Origin: an uncultured Burkholderiales bacterium
GTDB taxonomy: Bacteria > Pseudomonadota > Gammaproteobacteria > Burkholderiales > Thiobacillaceae
Direction of reading: 5' to 3'
NCBI GenBank assembly: GCA_937925755.1
Contig: CALAMX010000028.1
Span: forward strand, 1-34,329
Length of the DNA: 34,329 nucleotides
Made by a program: the position numbers and the translations under genes. Shown piece after piece: positions 24,689-32,062 of the stretch. The notes beneath the pieces are model-generated. The model did not search any database. It was not told the DNA's origin and was given only the letters and a program-made list of their open reading frames with translations. The first letter of the stretch is position 1, and every line of letters starts with the position of its first letter.

Positions 24689-26716
24689 GTGAGACACGAG
24701 CCGGTCGAAAGTGGCCCTCGTAGGCGGATTAAGACTCTATGGTCTGTGCTGCTGAAAGCCGGCGCCAAGCCGCCGCGCCCCCCACTCTTCTGGCTCCTGC
24801 CGCCCCTGCTTGCCGGCCTGCCCCATGCCGCGCATCTGCCCCTGTGGCTTTCGGGCGTGTGCGTCCTGCTCTGGCTCTGGCGGCTGATCCTCGCCCTTAC
24901 TGGCCGGCCGCTGCCGGGCCCATGGGTGCGCATCGGTCTCGCCCTGGTGGCAGTGGCCGTGGTCGTGGCCCAGTTCGGTCTGTTCATCGGCCGCAATGGC
25001 GGCGTGCCACTGCTCGTGCTCCTGCTCTACGTCAAGCTACTGGAAGCGGACACCTGGCGCCACCAACGCTTCGCCCTGCTACTGAGCTTTTTCGTCGCCT
25101 CGAGCGTGTTCCTGCACGATCAGTCGCTGCTCATGAGCGTCTACCTGTTTGCGGTGGCCTGGCTCACCACGGCCGCCTTGGCCCAGCTACAACCCCTGGC
25201 CGGGGCGGACATCCGCCCGCATCTGCTCACTGCCGGCCGACTGCTGCTTGCCGGCGTGCCGCTCGCGCTCGCCCTGTTCCTGTTCTTCCCCCGTCTGCCG
25301 GCCCCGCTATGGCTGCTACCCAGTGGCGAGCAGGCCGGCCGCACGGGGCTTTCCGACACCCTGCAGCCGGGCGACATCAGCCGGCTGATCCTGTCTGATG
25401 CCATCGCCTTTCGTGCCCACTTCGAGGGGGCAGCCCCCGAGCCCGCCACCCTGTACTGGCGCGGTCCGGTACTCGCCCGCTTCGACGGGCGCACCTGGCG
25501 GGCGATGGCGGATCAGACAGAGATGCAGGTTCGGGCCTCCGGGCAGGGAACGGCCCTGCGTTACGTCCTGACGCTGGAGCCGCAAGAGCGGCCCTGGCTC
25601 TTCACACTGGGTCTGCCCGCGACCATCCCGCCCGAGACCCGGCTACTCGCCGGCATGCAACTGGTGAGCCGCAGTCCCGTGACCCAGCGCCGCCGTATCG
25701 AGCTCGCGAGTCACCCGCAATACCGCCTGGGGGCCAGTACCCAGGAGCTCGCCGAGGCGCTCGTCCTGCCGCCGGGTTACAATCCGGCCACCCGTGCCCT
25801 GGCGCAATCCTGGCGGCAAACCGACGGCCACCCACACCGCTTGCTGCAGCGCGGCCTGGACCTGTTCCGCCGCGGCTTCGGCTACACCCTGAATCCGCCG
25901 CCCCTGGGGGTACACAGCGTGGACGACTTCTTATTCTCCACGCGGCGCGGCTTTTGCGAACACTACGCCAGCGCCTTCGTCTTCCTCATGCGGGCCGCGG
26001 GTGTGCCGGCCCGGGTGGTCACCGGTTACCTCGGCGGCGAGATCAATCCGGTCGACGGCCACCTGGTGGTACGACAATCCGATGCCCATGCCTGGGCCGA
26101 GGTCTGGTTGCCGGATGCGGGTTGGGCACAGGTCGATCCCACCGCCAGCGTGGCACCCGCCCGGGTCGAACGCGGCCTCGCTGCCGCCCTGCCTGGAGCC
26201 GAGATCCCGCCCGTTATCGCCAGGCTGCACCGCCCCTGGCTACGCGAGTTACGCCAGACCTGGGAGGCGCTCAACAATGGCTGGAATCAGTGGGTGCTGG
26301 GCTATAATTTGGAACGGCAACTGCGCCTGCTTACAGGGCTCAGTCCGCGCCTGGCCGCCCATGCCTGGCACTTCAGCATCGCCGTCGCGCTGGCGGGCCT
26401 GGCGGTGATGGCCGGGTTGGCTTGGGTAGGCGGTCGGGGCCGCATACGCGACCCTGCAGTCCGCCTCTACGACCGCTTCACCGCCCGGCTGTCGCGTTTG
26501 GGCATCGAACGCAAAGCCAGCGAGGGGCCGCAGTCCTTCGCCGGCCGGTTGGCGCAAGCCCGGCCCGACTTGGCGAAGGCCGGCAGTGAAATCTGTGCGC
26601 TCTATGCGCGCGCACGCTATGCCCAGGACCCAGCCGCCCTGCACGCCCTCGCACGGGCTGTGCGGCGTTTCCGTCCGCAGCGACGCGTCGGCACAGGGAT
26701 GCTCGGTCCCTGGTAG
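24689..26716 (+). CDS. TgpA-like membrane transglutaminase (DUF3488-transglutaminase-DUF4129)
   Basis: 675 residues from GTG 24689, which has GAGGG at 8 nt; GTG 24683 is possible. There are about six N-terminal membrane helices, a periplasmic transglutaminase core with the triad C423 (RGFCEHYASAF), H467 (DAHAWAEVW) and D483 (QVDPTAS), one further helix near 570-590 and a C-terminal cytoplasmic DUF4129 tail. It is similar in layout to TgpA of Pseudomonas aeruginosa, which is essential there. The substrate is unknown. Confidence 0.92.
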   Translation: MRHEPVESGPRRRIKTLWSVLLKAGAKPPRPPLFWLLPPLLAGLPHAAHLPLWLSGVCVLLWLWRLILALTGRPLPGPWVRIGLALVAVAVVVAQFGLFIGRNGGVPLLVLLLYVKLLEADTWRHQRFALLLSFFVASSVFLHDQSLLMSVYLFAVAWLTTAALAQLQPLAGADIRPHLLTAGRLLLAGVPLALALFLFFPRLPAPLWLLPSGEQAGRTGLSDTLQPGDISRLILSDAIAFRAHFEGAAPEPATLYWRGPVLARFDGRTWRAMADQTEMQVRASGQGTALRYVLTLEPQERPWLFTLGLPATIPPETRLLAGMQLVSRSPVTQRRRIELASHPQYRLGASTQELAEALVLPPGYNPATRALAQSWRQTDGHPHRLLQRGLDLFRRGFGYTLNPPPLGVHSVDDFLFSTRRGFCEHYASAFVFLMRAAGVPARVVTGYLGGEINPVDGHLVVRQSDAHAWAEVWLPDAGWAQVDPTASVAPARVERGLAAALPGAEIPPVIARLHRPWLRELRQTWEALNNGWNQWVLGYNLERQLRLLTGLSPRLAAHAWHFSIAVALAGLAVMAGLAWVGGRGRIRDPAVRLYDRFTARLSRLGIERKASEGPQSFAGRLAQARPDLAKAGSEICALYARARYAQDPAALHALARAVRRFRPQRRVGTGMLGPW

Positions 26717-26814
26717 AGCGCCTAGGGCGTCTTTGTTTCATGCTGCGGTCAGCTCGACTCGGTGAGCCGGCCGTGCATTTGGGCACTGCCCATCGATGGA
26801 AGGATAATGACGTC

Positions 26815-27078
26815 ATGAGCACTGAACCCTCCAACACCAACCCTCGCCAGCGCCTGAAGGCACTGCTGGCCATACCGGACAGTCAGCGCACCGAAGAGCA
26901 GTGGGACGAGATCATCGAGCTGGAGATCACACTGGCACCTGGCAACCGGATCGACGCCCCAATGCCCGGCCAGCCACGCAAGGCGCAAGGCTCGTCGCCA
27001 CAGGCCAAGGGCGGCGGTCAAGGAAAGAGACCGTTCAAGAAATTTCACAAGCGTTCGCCCAAGGCGCCTGCGGCCTGA
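26815..27078 (+). CDS. Small protein with acidic helix and basic tail, unknown function
   Basis: 87 residues. The ATG at 26815 is preceded by GGAAGGA; the longer frame from 26740 lacks support. Residues 10-45 are predicted helical and acidic (RTEEQWDEIIELEITLAP). The last 30 residues are Gly/Lys/Arg-rich and probably disordered (GGGQGKRPFKKFHKRSP), as in nucleic-acid binding tails. No family recognised. It is isolated between the transglutaminase gene and nikR. Confidence 0.65.
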   Translation: MSTEPSNTNPRQRLKALLAIPDSQRTEEQWDEIIELEITLAPGNRIDAPMPGQPRKAQGSSPQAKGGGQGKRPFKKFHKRSPKAPAA

Positions 27079-27104
27079 TCTCCGAGCTGCCGACGGAAAA
27101 TCTG

Positions 27105-27130
27105 AAAAAAAAGCCGGGGGTTAACCCGGC
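27105..27130 (-). terminator. Terminator-like hairpin oriented to the minus strand
   Basis: Stem GCCGGG / CCCGGC (27113-27118, 27125-27130) with GGTTAA between has eight A on its plus-strand left side (27105-27112). Read on the minus strand it is a stem followed by eight U, a textbook terminator. All nearby genes run on the plus strand. It may work weakly for the small gene upstream on the plus strand, or end an unseen antisense RNA. Confidence 0.65.
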
Positions 27131-27263
27131 GCTGAAGGAGGAGACACGTGGGCACCCTCACCCGAGGTCGTTTGCCCATTCCCGTTATCGGCCGCGCTTG
27201 ACGAAACTTTAGGACGACTGTCTGCGTCACGAGGACGGTCGGCACCGATCTGGAGGACAGGGC

Positions 27264-27707
27264 ATGGAGCGCATCACCATCTCCCTCGACCGCGGGCTGG
27301 CCCAGGAATTCGATCGCCTCATCCGCGGGCGTAGTTATGCCAACCGCTCGGAGGCGATCCGCGACATCCTGCGCCGCGAACTGGAGGCCGAGCGCCTGGC
27401 GCGCGAGGAGGCGCCGCACTGTGTGGCCAGCCTGTCCTATGTCTACAACCACCATGAGCGCCAGCTCGCCGAGCGGCTGACCGAGCATCAGCACCAGGCG
27501 CACGATCTGGTGGTATCGACCATGCATGTGCACCTGGACCACGATCACTGCCTGGAGACGGTCATCTTGCGAGGCCCCACCCGCGAGGTGCGGCGCTTCG
27601 CCGATCAACTATCGGCCGAGCGTGGCGTGCGGCATGGTCAGCTCAACTTGATCCCCGTGGACACCGAGTCCACCGCGCCGCACGTGCATACCCGACCGAA
27701 GAGCTGA
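27264..27707 (+). CDS. nikR: NikR, nickel-responsive repressor
   Basis: 147 residues; ATG at 27264 after GGAGG. The N-terminal ribbon-helix-helix is MERITISLDRGLAQEFDRLI..RSEAIRDILR. The C-terminal ACT-like domain carries the nickel site H77, H88, H90 and C96 (E. coli H76, H87, H89, C95). With bound Ni2+ it represses nickel import genes. The import operon follows directly after a NikR-type operator at 27744-27770, so the regulator and its target are adjacent. Confidence 0.96.
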   Translation: MERITISLDRGLAQEFDRLIRGRSYANRSEAIRDILRRELEAERLAREEAPHCVASLSYVYNHHERQLAERLTEHQHQAHDLVVSTMHVHLDHDHCLETVILRGPTREVRRFADQLSAERGVRHGQLNLIPVDTESTAPHVHTRPKS

Positions 27708-27743
27708 CAAACGGTCGCGATGAGCGGTCGCAAGCCGAAGTTT

Positions 27744-27770
27744 GTATGAAGAATTATGTTTTTATCATAC
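27744..27770 (+). promoter_or_regulatory. NikR-type operator at the nickel import promoter
   Basis: GTATGA (27744-27749) and TCATAC (27765-27770) form an inverted repeat separated by 15 bp; the E. coli site has the same half-sites with 16 bp. The spacer and flanks are AT-rich in a GC-rich genome. Possible -35 TTTGTA (27741-27746) and -10 TATCAT (27763-27768) overlap it, so NikR binding would block RNA polymerase. Confidence 0.82.
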
Positions 27771-27812
27771 TTATGATCTACAATCCACGACATTGTGTCG
27801 GCAAGATCCGTC

Positions 27813-28502
27813 ATGTACCTCCCCTTACTGCTGCTCACTTTGACCTGTGCCCCCGTCCTGGCGCATGACCTCTGGATCACCCGCGACGGCACCCTGCATA
27901 CCCTGCACTACGGCCATGAGCGCTCCGGCCACGAGGGGGCCAAGGCCCTGGAATACCGGCCGGAACAGGTGCGCCAGGCCCTCTGCTTCGACGTGGCCGG
28001 CCGGCCGCTGCGCGCCGTGGTCGGCATGCGCTACCCGGTGACCCTCGACGGGGACTGTGCGGCGAGCCTTTTCCTCGCCTCCAGCGGTTATTGGAGCAAG
28101 ACCCCCTACGGCAGCAAGAACCTCCCCAAGACCGAGGCCGGCCTCGTGCTCGACAGTTGGCTGGCGGTGGAGTCCGTCAAACGGCTGGATGCCTGGGGTA
28201 GCGGTCTGGCGCGCCCGCTCACGCGCGAGCTGGAGATCGTTCCGCTCGGCAACCCCTTCACCCTCAAAGTAGGCGACAAACTGCGCTTGATGGTCACTTT
28301 TGAGGGCAAGCCGGTGGCGGGGGCCACCGTGGCCTATTTCGGTCAGCCGCGCGGGGTGAGCGGCGCCGATGGGCAGGTCAACGTGCGCCTGCAACGCCCC
28401 GGCTTCCAGCTCCTCCAGGCCAGTTTGGAAACCCCCCTAACCGATGCCAAGGCCGACCGCCGTATCGACACGGCAACGCTGCAGTTCGAACTCCCGCAAT
28501 GA
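27813..28502 (+). CDS. nikK: NikK-like periplasmic nickel-import protein (DUF4198)
   Basis: 229 residues from ATG 27813, which gives a clear signal peptide (ALA-HDLW); GTG 27795 is an alternative. The mature protein begins HDLWI, with His in reach of the N-terminus, and has further His residues (HTLHYGHERSGHEG), suitable for metal binding. The Ig-like ending (GKPVAGATVAYFGQP) is typical of DUF4198. In proteobacteria such proteins accompany NikM/Q/O nickel ECF transporters, as here. Gene name by context. Confidence 0.85.
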   Translation: MYLPLLLLTLTCAPVLAHDLWITRDGTLHTLHYGHERSGHEGAKALEYRPEQVRQALCFDVAGRPLRAVVGMRYPVTLDGDCAASLFLASSGYWSKTPYGSKNLPKTEAGLVLDSWLAVESVKRLDAWGSGLARPLTRELEIVPLGNPFTLKVGDKLRLMVTFEGKPVAGATVAYFGQPRGVSGADGQVNVRLQRPGFQLLQASLETPLTDAKADRRIDTATLQFELPQ

Positions 28503-28927
28503 GATCCGCCCTGCGCTTCGTCTTGGTCCTGCTATACATCCATTCAGCCCAGGCGCACGAACTCAGGCATGAGCTGAGCCAGTCGCAGGCGATCGTCATC
28601 CGCCTCACCTACGCCGACAACACCCCTTTCAGCTTCGAGACCTACGAGATCTATCCCGAAGGCAGCAACCTCCCGACCCAGGTGGGCCGCACCGACTCTG
28701 CCGGCCGCATTGCCTTCTTGCCGGACAAGCCTGGCCGGTGGCGGGTGAAGGCCCAGTCCGAAGACGGGCATGGGTTGGAATTCGCCTTCGCGACCGGTGC
28801 GAGCAGCGGGCCGATGGCCACTGGCCAGTCTCTGTACGACCGCTACGGGCGCATCCTCGCCGGTGTGGCCCTGATCCTGGGTCTGTTCGGTCTGTTCAAT
28901 CTGTACCTGAAAGGCAAGCACCCATGA
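28499..28927 (+). CDS. nikL: NikL-like nickel-import accessory protein
   Basis: 142 residues: signal peptide (SAQA-HELRHELS), an Ig-like periplasmic domain (TYADNTPFSFETYEIYPEG ... GRIAFLPDKPGRWRV) and a C-terminal membrane helix (about 118-137, ILAGVALILGLFGLFNLYL). The mature N-terminus again begins with His. The start overlaps the nikK stop by 4 bp. The anchored periplasmic domain probably feeds nickel to the transporter. Confidence 0.8.
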   Translation: MRSALRFVLVLLYIHSAQAHELRHELSQSQAIVIRLTYADNTPFSFETYEIYPEGSNLPTQVGRTDSAGRIAFLPDKPGRWRVKAQSEDGHGLEFAFATGASSGPMATGQSLYDRYGRILAGVALILGLFGLFNLYLKGKHP

Positions 28928-29901
28928 AGGCCCGACGCACCCTCCTGCTCGCCCTGCTCCCCTCATCCGTCCTGGCCCACCACGGCGTGGCCTCCCTCGG
29001 GGCCGCCGGCCTGGAGGGGCCCGGCGCACCGGTGGAGACCTCCAGCTCTGCCACGCTGCCGCAGGGCAAATGGCTGGGTTATCTCAAGCTGGACCATGCC
29101 CAATACCGCACCTATGACCCGGCCGACGCCACCGAGGCGGACACTGCGCAATACTGGATGCTGGGTCTTGGCTACGGCTTCACCCCGTGGTTCTCGGCCT
29201 ATCTCTTCCAACCCTACAACATCAAGAAGGACGAGCCCGACGGCTTCGAGAGCCGCGGCTTCACCGACTTGAGCCTAATGGGGGTGCTCGGCTTTAAGTA
29301 CGACGAGGGTTTACGGCTCACGCCGGCCAACGAGAGCCTGGACGACCTCATGGACTGGCATTTCACCGCCTATGCGGGGCTGACGCTGCCCACCGGCGAG
29401 GCCAATCACCGTCTGCAGGACGGCAGCATCGACCCGGCCATGTCGCTGGGATTCGGTAAATCCAGTTTCGCTTATGGCCTGACCGCCACCAAACAGGTGA
29501 CCTCCGATACGACCCTGGTCTTCGAGGCAGGGCAGATGCGCTTCCAGAAATACACTTACGCCGACGGCCAATCGCTGCGGTTCGGCACCGAGACGCGCTT
29601 GAATGCCGCCCTGGCGCAGCACCTGATGACCCTGCCCGAGCGCCGTTTCCGCCTGGATGGCAACCTGGAGCTCAATTATCTCGGCATCGGCCGCGACCGT
29701 ACCAGCAGCGGCCCGGAAGCCGCCACCGGCGGCGACATCCTCTACGGCGTGCTGGGCCTGCGCCTGTACAAGGACAACCTGAGCCTGGGCCTGGCGCTCA
29801 AGCGCCCGATCTGGACCGACCTCAACGAGGAGGCCGCCCAACAGGGCGCCGAGGGCAAGGAACGCTATCGTGCCATTCTGACCTTCTCCACCCTCTTCTG
29901 A
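28924..29901 (+). CDS. Outer-membrane beta-barrel protein in the nickel operon
   Basis: 325 residues; ATG overlaps the nikL stop (ATGA), so the longer frame upstream is not real. The signal peptide ends near VLA-HH, and the mature protein starts with HHGVASLG. Alternating aromatic strands (YWMLGLGYGFTPWFSAYLFQPYNIKK; LRLYKDNLSLGLALKRPIW) and a final Phe (TFSTLF) are features of an outer-membrane barrel. It is likely the outer-membrane gate or receptor for nickel entry. That is inferred from position in the NikR-controlled operon. I know no named family with certainty. Confidence 0.78.
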   Translation: MKARRTLLLALLPSSVLAHHGVASLGAAGLEGPGAPVETSSSATLPQGKWLGYLKLDHAQYRTYDPADATEADTAQYWMLGLGYGFTPWFSAYLFQPYNIKKDEPDGFESRGFTDLSLMGVLGFKYDEGLRLTPANESLDDLMDWHFTAYAGLTLPTGEANHRLQDGSIDPAMSLGFGKSSFAYGLTATKQVTSDTTLVFEAGQMRFQKYTYADGQSLRFGTETRLNAALAQHLMTLPERRFRLDGNLELNYLGIGRDRTSSGPEAATGGDILYGVLGLRLYKDNLSLGLALKRPIWTDLNEEAAQQGAEGKERYRAILTFSTLF

Positions 29902-29923
29902 TGCCCGATTCCTGATCCCTGCT

Positions 29924-30571
29924 GTGCATATCCCCGACGGTTTTCTCTCGCCGCAGACCTATCTGCCCGCCTATGCACTCGCCGCCGGCCTGTGGTGGGT
30001 GGCGGCGAGGCGTCTGAGGTCGCAGCTCGACGCCGAGCGTCTGCCCTGGCTGGCAGCGGTCACGGCGCTGGCCTTCGTGCTCATGATGCTGGCCCTACCC
30101 CTACCCGGTGGCAGCAGCGTACACGCCGCCGGCATTGCGCTACTCGCCGTGAACTTTGGCATCTGGACCAGTTTCATGGCCGTCTCGCTGGTGCTGGCCA
30201 TGCAGGCCCTGCTGTTCGGCGTGGGCGGTGTCACCGCTCTGGCGGTCAACGCCCTGGCGCTGGGTCTGGCGGGCAGCGCCGCGGCCGGGCTCGCCTGGCG
30301 CATATTCCAGCCCATCCATGCGGGCCTCGCCCTCATCCTGGCCGGCTGGGCCTCGGTCGTCGTGCCCGCCGCGATCATTGCCGTCGTCCTCGGCATCCAG
30401 CCGGTCATCGCCCACGACCCGACAGGCAGACCGCTGTTCTTCCCATTTGGGCTGAGCGTCACCCTCCCGGCCCTGCTCATCCCCCATGCCCTCCTCGGTC
30501 TCGGCGAGGGGCTACTCACCTGGCTGGGCACCCTCACGCTCGAGCGGCTGCGCCTGCGCCACGTGGCATGA
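29924..30571 (+). CDS. nikM: NikM, substrate-binding membrane component of nickel ECF transporter
   Basis: 215 residues; GTG start at 29924 gives the family N-terminus MHIPDGFLS, in which the amino terminus and His2 coordinate the metal. Six or so membrane helices. CbiM and NikM are alike; nickel rather than cobalt is favoured by NikR, NikK and NikL in the same operon. It overlaps nikQ by ATGA. Confidence 0.9.
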   Translation: MHIPDGFLSPQTYLPAYALAAGLWWVAARRLRSQLDAERLPWLAAVTALAFVLMMLALPLPGGSSVHAAGIALLAVNFGIWTSFMAVSLVLAMQALLFGVGGVTALAVNALALGLAGSAAAGLAWRIFQPIHAGLALILAGWASVVVPAAIIAVVLGIQPVIAHDPTGRPLFFPFGLSVTLPALLIPHALLGLGEGLLTWLGTLTLERLRLRHVA

Positions 30572-31122
30572 AGCGCGACCGCCTCTTACTCGTCCTCTAC
30601 CTGGCCGCCCTCGTCGCCGTCACCCTGGTCCACGACCCGTTGGCCCTGGCGCTCGGGCTGCTGGGTCTGCTGCTGTTGGCCGGCCGCAGCGCCCCCCGAC
30701 TGCTGCACCGCAGCCTGCGCGTCATCCTGGTGTTCAACCTGGCGGTAAGCCTGGGTTATGCCCTGCTCGCCCATCTGCGCGGCTTCTCGCCGTGGGAGAC
30801 CCTGCTATTGCTGAACCTGAGGGTCCTCTTCCTCACCCTGCTCACCTTCCTGTTCATAAGCCGGGTGAACCTTTTCAGCGCCTTGGACTTCTCCCCCACC
30901 TTGAGCTGGCTGCTCGCACTCGCCTATAGCCAGGCCCTGAGCTTCCAGCGGGCCCATGCCGACTTTCGCCTGGCGCTGGCCAGCCGCTGCCTGGAACGGC
31001 CGCGCCTGATCGACCGCTACCGGGCGAGCGCCGCGGCCGCCGCCTGGTTCATGGACCGCGCACTCGCCACCGCGCGCGACAGCGCCCTTGCCTTACGCGC
31101 CCGCGGCTTCTTCGATGCTTGA
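30568..31122 (+). CDS. nikQ: NikQ, transmembrane coupling protein of the ECF transporter
   Basis: 184 residues with several membrane helices, then a charged cytoplasmic region with two coupling motifs, here around LALASRCLERP and ALALRARGFFDA (the A-R-G signature of CbiQ/EcfT). Shorter than typical CbiQ (about 225-260). It connects NikM with the ATPase NikO. Start ATG overlaps nikM; end overlaps nikO by 8 bp. Confidence 0.87.
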   Translation: MKRDRLLLVLYLAALVAVTLVHDPLALALGLLGLLLLAGRSAPRLLHRSLRVILVFNLAVSLGYALLAHLRGFSPWETLLLLNLRVLFLTLLTFLFISRVNLFSALDFSPTLSWLLALAYSQALSFQRAHADFRLALASRCLERPRLIDRYRASAAAAAWFMDRALATARDSALALRARGFFDA

Positions 31123-31888
31123 GCTCACCGGCATCACCCACCGCTACGACGGCTGTGTGGCCCTGGCGGACATCCACCTGCGGGTAAACCCCGGCGAAAA
31201 GGTGGTACTGCTGGGGGCCAACGGCTCCGGCAAGTCCACCCTGCTCAAGATCGTCGCCGGCCTCATCACCCCGAGCGGCGGCCAGTACCGCTACAAGGGC
31301 GAGCCGATCGACCCGCAGCGACTCAAGGACAGGGCGCTTTGCCGCCGCTTCCGCCGCGAGGTGGCGCTGCTGTTCCAGAACCCCGACGCCATGCTGTTCA
31401 ACCCCACGGTCTTTGACGAGATCGCCTTCGGCCCGCGCCAATTGGCCCTCGCCGACGTGGATGCACGGGTGCGGCACTGGGCCGGCGTCATGGGCCTGAG
31501 CGACAGGCTGGAGCGGCTACCCTTCAATCTCTCGGGCGGCGAGAAACAGAAACTGGCCCTCGCCGCCCTGCTTGCCGTCGAGCCCGAGGTCCTGCTGCTC
31601 GATGAACCCGCCGCCGCCCTCGACCCGCGCACCACCGGCTGGCTCATCGACTTCCTGGCGGAGCTACCCGTTACCCTTATCACCACCACGCACAACCTGA
31701 GCCTCGCCCCCGAGCTCGGCAGCCGGGCGCTCGTGCTGGGCGAGGATCACCGCCTGATCCACGACGGCCCCATCGAACCCTTCCTGAGCGATACGGACAG
31801 ACTGCGCGCCGCCAACCTGGTGCACAGCCACCGCCACCGGCATGGGGCGATCGTGCACAGGCACGACCACGTCCACGACTGGGATTGA
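31115..31888 (+). CDS. nikO: NikO, ATPase of the nickel ECF transporter
   Basis: 257 residues from ATG 31115, which lies inside the nikQ end. Walker A GANGSGKST (about 39-47), Q-loop LLFQNPDAMLF, signature LSGGEKQKLALA, Walker B VLLLDEPAAALDP, switch His in TTTHNLS. The last 21 residues hold eight histidines (HSHRHRHG ... HRHDHVHD), likely for metal storage or sensing. It powers nickel import. Last gene of the operon. Confidence 0.92.
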   Translation: MLELTGITHRYDGCVALADIHLRVNPGEKVVLLGANGSGKSTLLKIVAGLITPSGGQYRYKGEPIDPQRLKDRALCRRFRREVALLFQNPDAMLFNPTVFDEIAFGPRQLALADVDARVRHWAGVMGLSDRLERLPFNLSGGEKQKLALAALLAVEPEVLLLDEPAAALDPRTTGWLIDFLAELPVTLITTTHNLSLAPELGSRALVLGEDHRLIHDGPIEPFLSDTDRLRAANLVHSHRHRHGAIVHRHDHVHDWD

Positions 31889-31942
31889 TCCATCGCGTGT
31901 CAGACACACCTGGCTGAAACCAGGGCCGAGTGGCATGATCCT

Positions 31943-31992
31943 AACGGACATGACCCAAGCCACCTTCGATGCTGAAAGCGGCCATGTCCGTT
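31943..31992. repeat. Inverted repeat upstream of copA
   Basis: AACGGACATG (31943-31952) and CATGTCCGTT (31983-31992) are a perfect 10-bp inverted repeat 30 bp apart, extendable to 13 bp with one mismatch. It sits in the 174-bp gap between nikO and copA. It could be an operator, a long-loop hairpin ending the nickel operon, or part of a copA leader. No T-run follows, so it is not a standard terminator. Confidence 0.6.
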
Positions 31993-32062
31993 CCCTCACC
32001 CGCCCCTCTTTCCTGTTGGGATCGGGGGAGGAGCAAGCGTCGGCTGTACCGACTTTCACGCC

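Noticed and set aside
31889..32062. CueR/MerR-type operator at copA
   Set aside because: No dyad of the ACCTTCC...GGAAGGT type with a 19-20-bp promoter spacer was found.
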